Of a stretch of 64,000 nucleotides of DNA, positions 34,599 through 45,088 are shown piece by piece. The stretch is from positions 1-64,000 of the forward strand of contig JAWKVW010000015.1 in assembly GCA_041397845.1 (NCBI GenBank). Reading direction: 5' to 3'. Under the pieces are notes generated by a model. That model saw only the letters and a list, made by a program, of their open reading frames with translations. It made no database searches and was not told the DNA's origin. The stretch's first letter is position 1, and every line of letters starts with the position of its first letter. The position numbers and the translations under genes are program-made. Source of the DNA: JAKPQE01 sp041397845 (lineage in GTDB: Bacteria > Pseudomonadota > Alphaproteobacteria > Rhizobiales > JAKPQE01).

Positions 34599-35527
34599 AA
34601 AACGGCAAGGCGCAGGGCGCAGGGGCGAAGCTGACGCTTGGCCCGATCCTCTTCAACTGGTCGGCCGAGCGCTATCGCGATTTCTACGCCCGGATCGCCG
34701 ACGAGGCGCCGGTCGAGCGTGTCTTTATCGGCGAGGCCGTCTGCTCGAAGCGCGAGCCGTTCCAGACCGAGGTGATGGCCGAGGCAATCGAGCGGCTGGA
34801 GGCGGCAGGCAAGGAGGTCGTCGTCTCGACGCTGGCGCTCGTTACCCTGAAGCGCGAGCGCAAGCGGCTCCTCGAGACGGCCGAGGCGGTCGAAGGGCTC
34901 GTCGAGGCCAATGACGTCTCGGCGCTCGGGGCGCTGGGCGGGCGGCCGCATGTCGCCGGGCCGTTCCTCAATGTCTACAACGAGGCAACGGTGGCGATGC
35001 TGGCCGGCAATGGCGCGACGACGGTCTGCCTGCCGCCGGAATTGCCGCTCGCCTCGATCGCGACGATCGCTTCGGCAAGCCGGGATCTCGGCGTCGATAT
35101 CGAGGTGTTCGCCTTCGGGCGCATTCCGCTTGCCGTCTCGGCGCGCTGCTATCATGCGCGGGTGCACGGGCTGTCGAAGGATTCCTGCCAGTACGTCTGC
35201 GATCGCGATCCGGACGGTCTCGACGTCGACACGCTCGACGGCCAGAAGTTCCTTGCCATCAACGGCATCCAGACGATGTCGCAGACCTGGGCGGGGCTCG
35301 TCGCCGACCTGCCGCGGCTTGTCGCGGCCGGCGTCACGGCCTTCCGCCTGTCGCCGCAGACGTCCGACATGGTGGCCGTTGCCAGGATTTACCGCGAGGT
35401 GCTCGACGGCGCGCTCGATCCGCAGGAAGCCATGGAGAGGCTGCGCCGGCTCGCGCCGGAAGCCACGTTCTCGAACGGTTTCCTCGACGGGGTCGCGGGC
35501 GCGGAGTACGTCGCCAGGGCAAGCTGA
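34595..35527 (+). CDS. ubiV: UbiV, partner of UbiU in oxygen-independent ubiquinone synthesis
   Basis: A 310-aa U32-family protein. Iron-sulphur cysteines appear in GEAVCSKREPF and in ARCYHARVHG with DSCQYVCDRD, as in UbiV. The ATG overlaps the ubiU stop by 4 bp. UbiU and UbiV form a heterodimer; both are needed for anaerobic ubiquinone production. It is the last gene of the operon. Confidence 0.94.
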   Translation: MKNGKAQGAGAKLTLGPILFNWSAERYRDFYARIADEAPVERVFIGEAVCSKREPFQTEVMAEAIERLEAAGKEVVVSTLALVTLKRERKRLLETAEAVEGLVEANDVSALGALGGRPHVAGPFLNVYNEATVAMLAGNGATTVCLPPELPLASIATIASASRDLGVDIEVFAFGRIPLAVSARCYHARVHGLSKDSCQYVCDRDPDGLDVDTLDGQKFLAINGIQTMSQTWAGLVADLPRLVAAGVTAFRLSPQTSDMVAVARIYREVLDGALDPQEAMERLRRLAPEATFSNGFLDGVAGAEYVARAS

Positions 35528-35861
35528 GCGGTTTGTCCTCAAGGCTGCCGGCAGGGTTGGCCGGCCGCCGCGGGGGTGCTTCCGGCCGGCCTGGGCGGCG
35601 CGTTTGTTTCCGGCTGTTTCCAATAATTGTCAATGACTTGCAAATGGGCAGGCGATCTTGTCGCGCGGCTCGTATATTCGTGCGGATTACCGGAATTTAA
35701 TTTGCCACTGCAGTGCAGCATGGACAAATTCAGGGTGTGATGCCGGTGGCAGTCGAGGCCAGTGCCCTTGCGGCGAAGGCACGCAACCCGGTGGCACCGG
35801 CGATTGTCGCGGCCCATATGGGTGCTGCGACAGGTAGCGGAAGAAGGCGGGGTTCAGAACC
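35528..35861. other. Intergenic region between ubiV and the MacAB-type operon
   Basis: No gene was found. A GC-rich inverted repeat (GGCCGGC ... GCCGGCC, about 35559-35591) may end the ubi transcript, but it lacks a T-run. AT-richer sequence around 35610-35740 is the likely promoter area for the next operon. Confidence 0.4.
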
Positions 35862-37130
35862 ATGGAAGCTTCCAGCCAGCGGGCGATCCAGAACGAGATC
35901 GAATCGACGCTCGAACTCGATCCGGCCGGGGCGCGGCGCAGTGCCCGGCGCACCTTCCTGAAGCGGCTGATGCTGACGGTCGTCGGCGTCGCCGTCATCG
36001 GCGGCGGCTATCTCTGGTGGGGTTCGGGCGACAAGGAAACGGTGCGCTACACGACCGAGGCCGCGAACCGGGGTTCGCTCGTCGTCATCGTCACGGCGAC
36101 GGGCTCGGTCGAGCCGACCAATCAGGTCGAGATCTCGAGCGAGCTTTCCGGCACGGTGCGCAGCGTTCTCGTCGACTACAATGACGAGGTATCCGCCGGC
36201 CAGCCGCTTGCCGAACTCGACACCGACAAGCTGAAGGCGACGGCGGAATCGAGCCGGGCCAAGCTGCTCGCGGCGCGGGCCAAGGAGGCCGAGGCCAAGG
36301 CGACGACCGAGGAAAAGAAGGGCGAATACCAGCGCAAGCGCGATCTCGCGGCGCGCAAGGTGGTCTCGACCCAGGAACTCGACACCGCCAAGGCGGCGTA
36401 CGACCGGGCGCTGGCCGGCGAACAGAGCGCGGCGGCCGACATTGCGGTTGCCGAGGCCGATCTGCAGCTTGCCGAGACGAACCTTTCCAAGGCGCGGATC
36501 GTCTCGCCGATTTCCGGCGTGGTGCTGTCGCGGGCGGTCGACCTGGCCAGACGGTTGCCGCCTGCTGCAGGTGCCGGTGCTGTTCGAGGACCTGACCAAG
36601 ATGGAAATCCAGGTCAATGTCGACGAGGCCGATGTCGGCAAGGTGCGCGAGGGGCAGACGGCGGCGTTCTCGGTCGATGCCTATCCGGACCGGGAATTCC
36701 CGGCCAAGATCAAGCAGGTGCGGTACGGGTCGGAGACGCCGCAGGGGGTCGTCACCTACAAGGCGATCCTTCTTGCGGCGGACACCCGGTTCGACGCTCC
36801 GGCCGGCATGACGGCGACGGCGATATTGTCGAAAAGGTCGAGAACGCGCTGCTGGTGCCGAATGCGGCGCTGCGCTACTCGCCGCCGGTGGCCGAGGCGG
36901 ACGACAACACCAGCCTGTTGCAGAAGCTGCTGCCGTTCCGGATGCCGTTCCGCAAGCCGGCGGCGACGGAAGAGACCGGCAAGGACGCGCGTCTATATTC
37001 TCAAGGACGGCGCGCCGGAGCGGGTCGCTGTGACGGTCGGCTCTTCGACGGCCGGCGCACGTCGATCACGGGTGGCGACCTTGCCGACGGCCAGGCGGTG
37101 ATCACCGATTCCTCAACGGTCTCGAAGTGA
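35862..37130 (+). pseudogene. MacA-type periplasmic adaptor (HlyD family), frameshifted
   Basis: The product of about 420 aa has an N-terminal cytoplasmic tail, one membrane helix (about residues 36-54), and a MacA-like core: ATGSVEPTNQVEISSELSG, a helical hairpin (about 120-195), RIVSPISGVVLSRAV, and a beta-barrel part with KMEIQVNVDEADVGKV. The frame breaks near 36548, 36570, 36830, 36990 and 37050. All domains are recognisable in local frames. With the ATPase and permease downstream (4-bp overlap) it forms a MacAB-type exporter. Confidence 0.82.
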
Positions 37131-37860
37131 CGGGGCCGGAGATGAACGTCGCGGGCGCAACACCGACGCCGATGATCCGGTTCCGGGGCGTCACCAAGGT
37201 TTACGGCGAGGGCAGCGCGGCCGTCCATGCGCTCGCCGGGGTCGATCTCGACATCGACGAGGCGAGTTCGTCGCGATCATGGGACCCTCGGGCTCGGGTG
37301 TCGACGGCGATGAACATCGTCGGCTGTCTCGATACGCCGACTGCGGGTGACTACTTTTTCGGCGGCGTCGAGGTCGGTGGTCTCGACCGGCGGCGCAAGA
37401 CGCTGCTCCGGCGCAATTTTCTCGGCTTCATCTTCCAGGGCTTCAATCTTCTGGACGCGTACCTCGGCGATCGAGAATGTCGAGCTGCCGCTGGTCTATC
37501 GCGGCGTGGCGCAGAAGGAGCGACGGCAAGCTGGCGGCCGAGGCGCTGGCCAAGGTCGGGCTCGGCGGGCGGCTGCGCCATACCTCGGCCGAACTCTCCG
37601 GCGGCCAGCAGCAGCGCGTCGCGATCGCCCGGGCGATCGTCACCGATCCGCGGGTGCTGCTCGCCGACGAGCCGACCGGCAATCTCGACACGCGGACCAG
37701 TCGCGAGATCATGGATCTCCTGACCGAGCTCAACCGCGAGCGCGGCATCACCGTCGTCATGGTGACCCATGAGACGGACATCGCCGCCTATGCCGACCGG
37801 ACGGTGCGTTTCGTCGACGGCCGGATCGACAGCGACACGGCGACGGGGGAGGCGGCCTGA
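37127..37860 (+). pseudogene. MacB-type ABC ATPase, frameshifted
   Basis: An ATPase of about 240 aa starting at GTG 37127 (overlapping the adaptor stop) or, less extended, at ATG 37142. Signals are IRFRGVTKVYGEG, a damaged Walker A (the Gly-Ser-Gly-Lys-Ser segment at about 37290 lacks bases), FIFQGFNLLD, ELSGGQQQRVAIARAI, VLLADEPTGNLD and VMVTHE. Frame breaks lie near 37262, 37312, 37462 and 37530. The missing Walker A lysine codon would abolish ATP hydrolysis if real. Confidence 0.82.
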
Positions 37861-39075
37861 TGTTTTTCGAGACGCTGAAACTTGCCCTGATGGCGATCCG
37901 GCGCAATCCGACGCGCTCGATCCTGACCGTGCTCGGCGTCGTCATCGGCGTTGCGGCGGTCATTGCCATGGTGACGATCGGCAAGGGTACGACGGCCAAG
38001 GTCACGTCCGATCTCAGCCAGCTCGGCACCAACCTCCTGTTCATGCGGCCGGGGCAGTTCGGGCCGGGACGCTCGAGCGCCGAGGCCCGCGCCTTCACGA
38101 TCCGCGACGTCGAGGCGCTGCGCAACCAGATCAGCGGCATCGTCGCGGTGGCGCCGCAGGTATCGCAGTCGGCGACGGTCATCTTCGGTACCGAGAGCCG
38201 GACGTCGACGGTGTTCGGCTCGGACAACAACTTCTTCATCACCGGCGGCTGGACGATTGTCGACGGCCGCGAATTCCTCGAGGGCGAGCTGCGCTCGGGA
38301 CGGGCGGCCTGCGTCATCGGCCAGACGGTGCGCAAGGAGCTTTTCGGCAGTGTCGAGCCGGTCGGCAAGTCGATCCGGGTGGCCAATGTCTCGTGCGAGG
38401 TGATCGGGTTGCTGGCGGCCAAGGGCCGGTCGAGCTTCGGCTCGGACCAGGACGACACGGTGATCATGCCGCTGCGCACCTTCCAGCGCCGCATCGCCGG
38501 CAGTACCGATATCGGCGTCGTGCACATCGGCGCGGCCGAGGGCGTCGACACCGGCAAGGTGCAGACGGCGGTCGAGCGGCTGATGCGCGAGCGTCGCGGC
38601 ATCCGGCCGGGCAAGGAGGACGATTTCTCGGTTGGCGACATGAGCCAGCTCGTTGCCATGCAAACGGCGACGACGGCGGTGATGACCGGACTGCTCGGCG
38701 CGGTCGCGGGCGTCAGCCTGCTGGTCGGCGGCATCGGCATCATGAACATCATGCTGGTGTCGGTGACCGAGCGGACGCGGGAGATCGGCATCCGCCTTGC
38801 CATCGGCGCGCTCGAGGGGCAGGTGCTGACGGCTTCGTCGAGGCGTGGTGATCTCGCTGTTCGGCGGCTTGACAGGCATCATTTCCGGCCTGACGCTGGC
38901 GTTGGTCGCCGCGCACGATGTCGATCCCGTTCGTGTTCGATCCTCGACGGTGCTCATCGCCTTCGTCTCTTCGGCGCTCGTCGGTGCTTCGTTTTCGCTC
39001 TTCGCGCGGCGCGCCGCCCGGCTTGATCCGATCGAAGCGCTCCGGCACGAATACCAAAAGCGCCGGCGCGCGTGA
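37860..39075 (+). pseudogene. MacB-type FtsX-family ABC permease, frameshifted near its end
   Basis: A permease of about 404 aa, intact to about residue 325. It has a first helix (about 20-43), a MacB core domain with GREFLEGELRSG, then the FtsX part GGIGIMNIMLVSVTERTREIGIRLAIGA. Beyond about 38835 the frame shifts twice, and the last helices (VISLFGGLTGIISGLTLALV, FVSSALVGASFSLF) and C-terminal DPIEALRHE appear in another frame. Its ATG shares a base with the ATPase stop. Confidence 0.85.
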
Positions 39076-39117
39076 ACCGGTGCGCCAGAAGCACCGGAGA
39101 CGCCACGCCGACGACTG

Positions 39118-39895
39118 ATGTCCTACGTGCGGACCTGTTCGCCAATCGCAAAACTCGTGACCGGCGCGGGCGCGGTATCGGACGAGCTGTCGCGGCAGCC
39201 TTTTGCCGGCCCCGGCGCCGTGAGGTGCTCGCCCATCTCGGCACCAGCCCGGCGGGACGGTTGCCGACATTTTCCCCGAGCATGACGCCGCCGCGCAGGC
39301 GCGCGTCACGACGATGGTTGCCGACCTTGCGACGATCGAGGGTGCCGATGCCGTGATCGCGGCGATTGGCGAGGTGCTCGGCGGGCTCGACGTGCTGGTC
39401 AACAATGCCGGCACGATGCATGGCCGGGTTCCGGCGGTGGAGATGACGGCGGCGCATTTTGCCCGTGTCGTCGATCTCAATGCCCGTTCGGTCGCCCTCA
39501 TCACGTCGGGGGCGGTGCCGCATCTGTCGCGCTCGCCGGCGGCGGCGATCGTCAACACCAGCTCGATCTCGGCGACGACCGGCGGCAGTCCGGGCTCGTC
39601 GCTGTACAGCGCGGCAAAGGCGTTCGTGTCGACCTATACGCGGGCGATGGCGCGCGAGCTGGCGCCGCTCGGCATCCGCGTCAATGGCGTCTCGCCCGGC
39701 ACGATCATGACCGATTTCCACCGTCGCTATTCGACGCCGGAAAAGCTCGAGGGGGCGGTGAAGACCATTCCGATGGCGCGGCTCGGGACGCCGGAAGATT
39801 GCGTCGGCCCGACGCTGTTCCTTGCCAGTCCCGAGCTCTCCGGATACGTCACCGGCCAGGTTCTCGAGGTCAATGGCGGGCAATTGATGGGGTAG
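39118..39895 (+). pseudogene. Short-chain dehydrogenase/reductase (SDR), N-terminus frameshifted
   Basis: A protein of about 255 aa. The Rossmann motif (VTGAGRGIGRAVAAAF) is split between frames near 39160. From about 39314 the frame is intact, with NNAGT, the catalytic Ser in SSISATTGGSPG, Tyr-Lys in YSAAKAF, and the C-terminal SGYVTGQVLEVNGGQ typical of FabG-like SDRs. The substrate is unknown. It follows the exporter on the same strand after about 40 bp. Confidence 0.8.
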
Positions 39896-40204
39896 CTGGC
39901 GGGGTTTGCCGGGCAGGTTCGCCGTTTGCCGCTAACCCTTTGGAAACAAGCCCGATAAAGGTGCAGATGAAGCGTTGCGAGGCGCGGAGAAGGCGGTTAA
40001 AAATAGCCGCGTGGGAGCGCGCGAACGAAACGGCGGACCCCCTCCGTCGGTCCGATAAAAAGTGCGCAAGTACAATTAGATAGAACAATTTTTCGGGTTT
40101 TCAGTGGCCCGGAAAGTGGACTAAAGTCTAGCTCAGTGTCCCGTCGGCGGCGCGGATTCGCCGGGTCGTAATGAACGGGTCACGCTCCAGGAGGAAATTT
40201 CCAA
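39896..40204. other. Intergenic region upstream of the TRAP substrate-binding gene
   Basis: No gene was found. The last 130 bp are AT-richer and probably hold the dctP-type promoter. A strong ribosome site (AGGAGGAA) ends 7 bases before the ATG at 40205. Confidence 0.5.
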
Positions 40205-41293
40205 ATGCAGCGTCGTGAATTTCTGAAGGCCGCCGGTCTTGGCGCGGCCGGTACCGCCCTTGCTGCTCCGGCGATCGCCCAGGGCGCGCCCGAGATCAAG
40301 TGGCGTCTTACCTCGAGCTTCCCGAAGTCCCTCGACACCATCTACGGTGCTGCCGAGACCTTCGCCAACTATGTGAACGCCGCTTCCGACGGCAAGTTCC
40401 AGATCCAGGTTTTCGCCGCCGGCGAAATCGTTCCGGGCGGCGCGGCTGCGGCTGACGCGGCCGGCGCCGGCACCGTCGAGATGTGCCATACCGCCAGCTA
40501 CTACAACTGGGGCAAGGATCCGACCTTCGCGTTCCCGACGGCTGTGCCGTTCGGCCTGAACTCGCGCATGCAGAACGCCTGGATGTACCATGGCGGCGGC
40601 ATCGACCTTTGCAACGAGTTCTATGCCAAGTTCGGCCTCTATGCGCTTCCGGGCGGCAACACCGGCGCCCAGATGCGGCGCTGGTTCCGGCAAGGAAATC
40701 AACACTGTTGAAGACCTCAAGGGTGTGAAGATGCGTATCGGCGGCTTCGGCGGGCAAGGTGATCTCCAAGCTCGGCGTCGTGCCGCAGATGATCCCGGGC
40801 GGCGACATCTATCCGGCGCTCGAGAAGGGCACCATCGATGCCACCGAGTGGGTCGGCCTGTATGACGACGAGAAGCTCGGCTTACAAGGTCGCGCCGTAC
40901 TACTACTATCCGGGCTGGTGGGAAGGCGGCGCCATGCTGCACTTCATGTTCAACAAGGCGACCGAGGCGCCGCCGGCGAATCCGCCTGTCACCGCTGCCG
41001 CCCGTGCCGCGAACTGCGACATGCAGGCCAAGTACGACGCCTTCAACCCGGCCGCGATCAAGCGTCTGGTTGCCGGCGGCGCGCAGCTTCGTCCGTTCTC
41101 GCAGGAGATCCTCGAGGCCTGCTTCACGGCTGCCGTCGAGACCTATGACGAGATCTCGGCCACCAATGCCGACTTCAAGAAGCTCTACGAGGCGATGAAG
41201 GCCTACCGTGCGGAAGAGTACCTGTGGTTCCAGGTCTCCGAGAACACCTACGACACCTTCATGATGGGCAAGCAGCGCGCCGGCGCCCTGTGA
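40205..41293 (+). pseudogene. TRAP transporter substrate-binding protein (TakP-like), frameshifted
   Basis: A protein of about 363 aa with a twin-arginine-like signal peptide (MQRREFLKAAGLGAAGTALA). The DctP core shows WRLTSSFPKSLDTIYG, PFGLNSRMQNAWMYHGGG, GGNTGAQM, GVVPQMIPGGDIYPALEKG, IDATEWVGLYDD and YYYYPGWWEGG. These closely follow TakP-type proteins, which bind alpha-keto acids such as pyruvate. Frame breaks lie near 40695, 40755 and 40883. It is convergent with the dctQ-dctM genes. Confidence 0.87.
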
Positions 41294-41353
41294 TGCCAGC
41301 GGCCGCGGATGCCGAGGCATCCGGCTGCCCTGATTTGCAAAGCTGAAACGCTT

Positions 41354-41380
41354 GGCCCCGGAGCAATCCGGGCCGGTTTT
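41354..41380 (+). terminator. Intrinsic terminator after the TRAP binding protein
   Basis: The stem is GGCC-(bulged C)-CGGA around a GCAA tetraloop, with TCCG-GGCC, followed by GGTTTT. It lies 60 bp after the stop. The remainder of the 385-bp gap to 41678 holds no gene. Confidence 0.75.
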
Positions 41381-41644
41381 CCATTGTGAGGTGATGCGCC
41401 GCCGGCGCTGGTGCCGGTATCGAGAGGCGTAGCAGCGTTCTCGCGGCTGATGGCGCGATTCCGATTTTTCCCGTAGTCTATTGAAATTGCTCTTGGATTC
41501 CGCTCGCGGAAATGGCGGTCAACTCATTTCGGGAGTGGCCAGTCTGCGCGCATGTGCCGCCAGAATGGCAAGCGAGAAAGCCGGTGGCGCCATCGAGGGG
41601 CGTGGGTAGCGCATCAACCAAGATCCAGTCGGACGAATGAAACG

Positions 41645-41660
41645 CCCGGAGTGATCCGGG
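41645..41660 (-). terminator. Probable terminator of the dctQ-dctM operon
   Basis: A perfect 6-bp hairpin CCCGGA/TCCGGG with a 4-nt loop lies 18 bp after the DctM stop. On the minus strand it is followed by CGTTTCATT. The U-tract is short. Confidence 0.55.
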
Positions 41661-41678
41661 GCTGTCGGTATGTCGGGG

Positions 41679-43469
41679 TTATTGCTGCTGGGCCGGGCCG
41701 CCGAGGCTGGGCGGCGGGCGTTGAGGCTCCGGAATGCCGGCCGGCGCGCTCGACTGCGGGGTGCCGGGGCGGCCGCCAAGCGCCCGGGGCGGGCCACCAA
41801 GTCCGGGAGGCGGACCGCCGAGGCCGGGCGCAGGGCCACCGAAACCCGGCATCGCCGCCGGGGCGCCGAAATTCGGGCCGGGGGCGCCGCCGACCGGCGG
41901 GAGCTGGAAGTTGATGGTCGAGGGGTCGACCGTCACGCCGCCGCCCTTGTAGTGCATCACCATCTGCGGGAAGCCGAGGGCGAGGCAGACCATGACGATC
42001 TGGATGAAGACGAACGGCACGGCGCCCCAGTAGATCTGGCCGGTGGTGATCGGCGCGATTGTCTGGCCGGTCAACTTGTCGACATAGGGAAGCGTGGCGC
42101 CACCGATCTCAGATAGAACAGGCAAAGCCGAACGGCGGATGCATGAAGCTCGTCTGCATGTTGATGCCGAGCAGCACGCCGAACCAGATGAGGTCGATGC
42201 CGAGCTTCTCTGCGGCAGGCGCCAGCAGCGGTACGATGATGAAGGCCAGCTCGAAGAAATCGAGGAAGAAGGCCAGCACGAAGACGAGCAGGTTGACGAC
42301 GATGAGGAAGCCGAGCTGGCCGCCGGGCAGGCTGGTCAGCAGGTGCTCGACCCATTTGTGGCCATCGACGCCGTAGAAGGTCAGCGAGAAGACGCGCGCG
42401 CCGATCAGGATGAACAGCACGAAGGACGACAGCTTGGTCGTCGCATCGAGCGCCTGCTTGGTGATCTCCATGTTGAGCTTGCGCTTGGAGGCGGCAAGGG
42501 CAAGGGCGCCGACGGCACCCATGGCGCCGCCCTCGGTCGGCGTCGCGACGCCGAGGAAGATCGTGCCGAGCACGAGGAAGATGAGGGCCAGCGGCGGGAT
42601 GAGGACGATGATGACCTGCTGGGCGAGCCGGACAGCAGCCCGAGGTTCAGCGCCTTGTTGATGACCGCGATGGCGTAGGCGACGACGCCACCGTCGCGGC
42701 CCAGACGAGGCACCGTCTGTCGCCAAACCAGAACCTGGCGGCGTAGCCGGCGGCAACGGCGATGGCGATGGTGACGAGCAGCGAGGTCACGCCCTGGCCG
42801 AGGGTGCGAACCTCTTTCGGCAGGGCCGGTGCCGCCTTCGGATTGAAGAAGGAAACGGCGGCGACGTAGCCGAGATAAAGGCCGGTCAGGATAAGGCCCG
42901 GCACCAGCGCGCCCTTGTACATGTCGTTGACGGAACGACCGGAGCTGGTCGGTCGGTGACGATGAGCGGCCAAGGCTCGGCGGGATGATCTGGGCGAGGG
43001 TGCCCGAGGCGGCAATGACGCCGGTCGCGACGCGCCGGTCATAGCCATAGCGCAGCATGATCGGCAGCGAGATGAGGCCCATGGCGATGACCGAGGCGGC
43101 GACGACGCCGGTGGTCGCGGCGAGCAGGGCGCCGACGACGACGACGGCGAAGGCGAGGCCGCCGCGAACCGGACCGAAGAGCTGGCCGATCGTGTCGAGC
43201 AGGTCTTCGGCCATGCCTCCGATCGTTCGAGAATGAGACCTATGAAGGTGAAGAACGGGATCGCCAGCAAGGTGTCACGCTGATGATGCCGAACAGGCGA
43301 TCGGGCAGGGCCTGGAACAGGTTGGTGTGAACAGGCCGAGATCGATGCCGATGAGACCCCAGCCGAGGCCAACAAAGGCGAGCGCGAACGCCGGGTAACC
43401 GAGCAGAAGCACGATCACCAGCGAGGCGAACATGATCGGCGCCATGTAGGTGATGAGGAAATCAAGCAT
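41679..43469 (-). pseudogene. TRAP transporter large permease (DctM), frameshifted, with Gly/Pro-rich tail
   Basis: A membrane protein of about 595 aa read in several frames. Segments include MLDFLITYMAPIMFASLVIVLLLGYPAFALAF at the start, GALLAATTGVVAASVIAMGLISLP, ATGVIAASGTLAQIIPPS, GTIFLGVATPTEGGAMGAVG and PPFGFA near the C-terminus. Breaks occur near 42110, 42630, 42720, 42960, 43215, 43275 and 43335. The last ~55 residues after PSTINFQLPP are a Gly/Pro/Ala repeat tail outside the membrane core. Similar tails occur in other large DctM proteins. Confidence 0.85.
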
Positions 43470-44043
43470 GGTCGGCCTCCGCGTCGGCAGCATCGTCGGA
43501 GCCGGATGCATGGCCATGATGTTGCGGCGTCGGGCTTCGTCGACGCCGCGCATCACGGCGATGCGCTTGACGAGTTCGAGAACGCCTCGAGCGTCAGTGA
43601 GGATGAAGGACGCCGGGATGAGCGCCTTGGCCGGCCAGAGAATGAGGCCGCCGGCGCTGTCGCGACATCCTGCGACTGGAACGATCCGATGGCGTAGGGG
43701 AGAGTAATAGGACGATCAGCAGGACGAACGGAAACAGCATGAAGAGATGTGGCCGAAGACATCAATCCAGTTGCGCGCCTTTCTGCGACAGGCGGCCGGA
43801 AATGATGTCGATCCGGATATGCTCGTTGCGCTGCAGCGTATAGGCGGCGGCGAGCAGGAACACCGCGCCGAAAAGATACCACTGCAATTCAAGCCAGGCA
43901 TTCGAGCTGGTGTCGAATACCTTGCGGATGATGGCGTTTCCGGCGCTGACCAATACTGCGAGCAATATCAGCTGTGATATGTAGCGGCCGATCAATGCAG
44001 TCGTCGCATCGATCAGGCTGCTCAAACGAAGCAAGCCCTTCAC
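43462..44043 (-). pseudogene. TRAP transporter small permease (DctQ), frameshifted
   Basis: A four-helix protein of about 195 aa. The N-terminal part is intact (IGRYISQLILLAVLVSAGNAIIRK, then NAWLELQWYLFGAVFLLAAAYTL and NEHIRIDIISGRLS, a DctQ signature). Frame breaks lie near 43680-43770 and 43620. The end, ASGSDDAADAEADHA, overlaps the DctM start by 8 bp. It partners the large permease in TRAP uptake. Confidence 0.82.
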
Positions 44044-44258
44044 GGGGTGTCTCCCTGGACAGGTCTCATGGAGGCCGGCGCGGTTCGCCGCCTCTTCTTT
44101 TCGTTGGTCTCAGTGCCTGGCGGCACAGGCCGCCAAGGCGCGGCGGAGCATAGCACAAAGGATTACGAGGGGGAGTCGCGAATCTCGAAAAAATCGTGTT
44201 CCAGCAAGGTCTAAGGTGGAAAACCCGAGGTGCCGGAAATGACGTGAGCAAACGATCA

Positions 44259-45084
44259 TCAGGACCGATCGCGACGCTGCATACGATTTGAGCGGACGCG
44301 CAGCAGCTCCAGCGAAACGAGCAAAAGAACGGCAAGAAGAACGAGGATCGCGGCGACGGCGGCGATCGTCGGACGAAGCTGTCGCGCAGGCCGGAGAACA
44401 TTTCGCGCGGGATGGTGCGCTGATGCGGCGCACCGAGCAGGAGCACGGTCACGACCTCGTCGAAGGATGTGGCGAAGGCAAAGATCGCGCCCGAGGCGAC
44501 GCCGGGAGCAACGAGCGGCAGCATGACCCGGCGAAAGACGGTGACCGGCGGGGCGCCGAGGCTAGCGGCGGCGCGGGCGAAATTGCGATCGAAGGAGGCG
44601 AGCGAGGCCGACACCGTGACGACGACGAACGGGGCGCCGAGCGCGGCGTGAGCGACGATGAGGCCGGTGTAGGTCTGGGTCAGGCCGAGCGGGGCGAAGA
44701 AGAAATAAAGGCCGACGGCGACGATGACGATCGGCACGACGAGCGGCGACAGGAGGAGGGCGGAGACGGCCGCCTTGCCGCGGAAGTCGGCGGTGGCAAG
44801 GCCAATGGCGCAAGCGTTCCGAGCACGGCGATAATCGTCGCCGGAATGCCGATGAGGAACGAGTTCATGACCGCCGTGCGCCACTTGTCGCTGGAAAACA
44901 CCGCCTCGTACCAGCGCCAGGTGAAGCCGCGGAAGGGGTAGGTGAGGAATTCCGAATCATTCACCGACAGCGGCAGGATGGCGAGGATCGGGGCAATGAG
45001 GAAGAACAGCACCGCCGAGGCCGACACAACGAGGGCAATGCGGGCGAAGCGTTCGGTGAGCGTTGCCGGATTTGATCTCGACAT
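44259..45084 (-). pseudogene. Pot-type ABC permease 2 (PotC-like), frameshifted
   Basis: A permease of about 274 aa with six helices. The N-terminus (IALVVSASAVLFFLIAPILAILP, RWYEAVFSSDKWRTAVMNSFLIG) is in one frame. After a break near 44812 comes LLSPLVVPIVIVAVGLYFFF and the EAA-like loop ARAAASLGAPPVTVFRRVMLP. A second break near 44380 leads to the last helix and the end NRMQRRDRS. With PotB-, PotD- and PotA-like genes it forms one importer. Confidence 0.85.
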
Positions 45085-45088
45085 GGCG

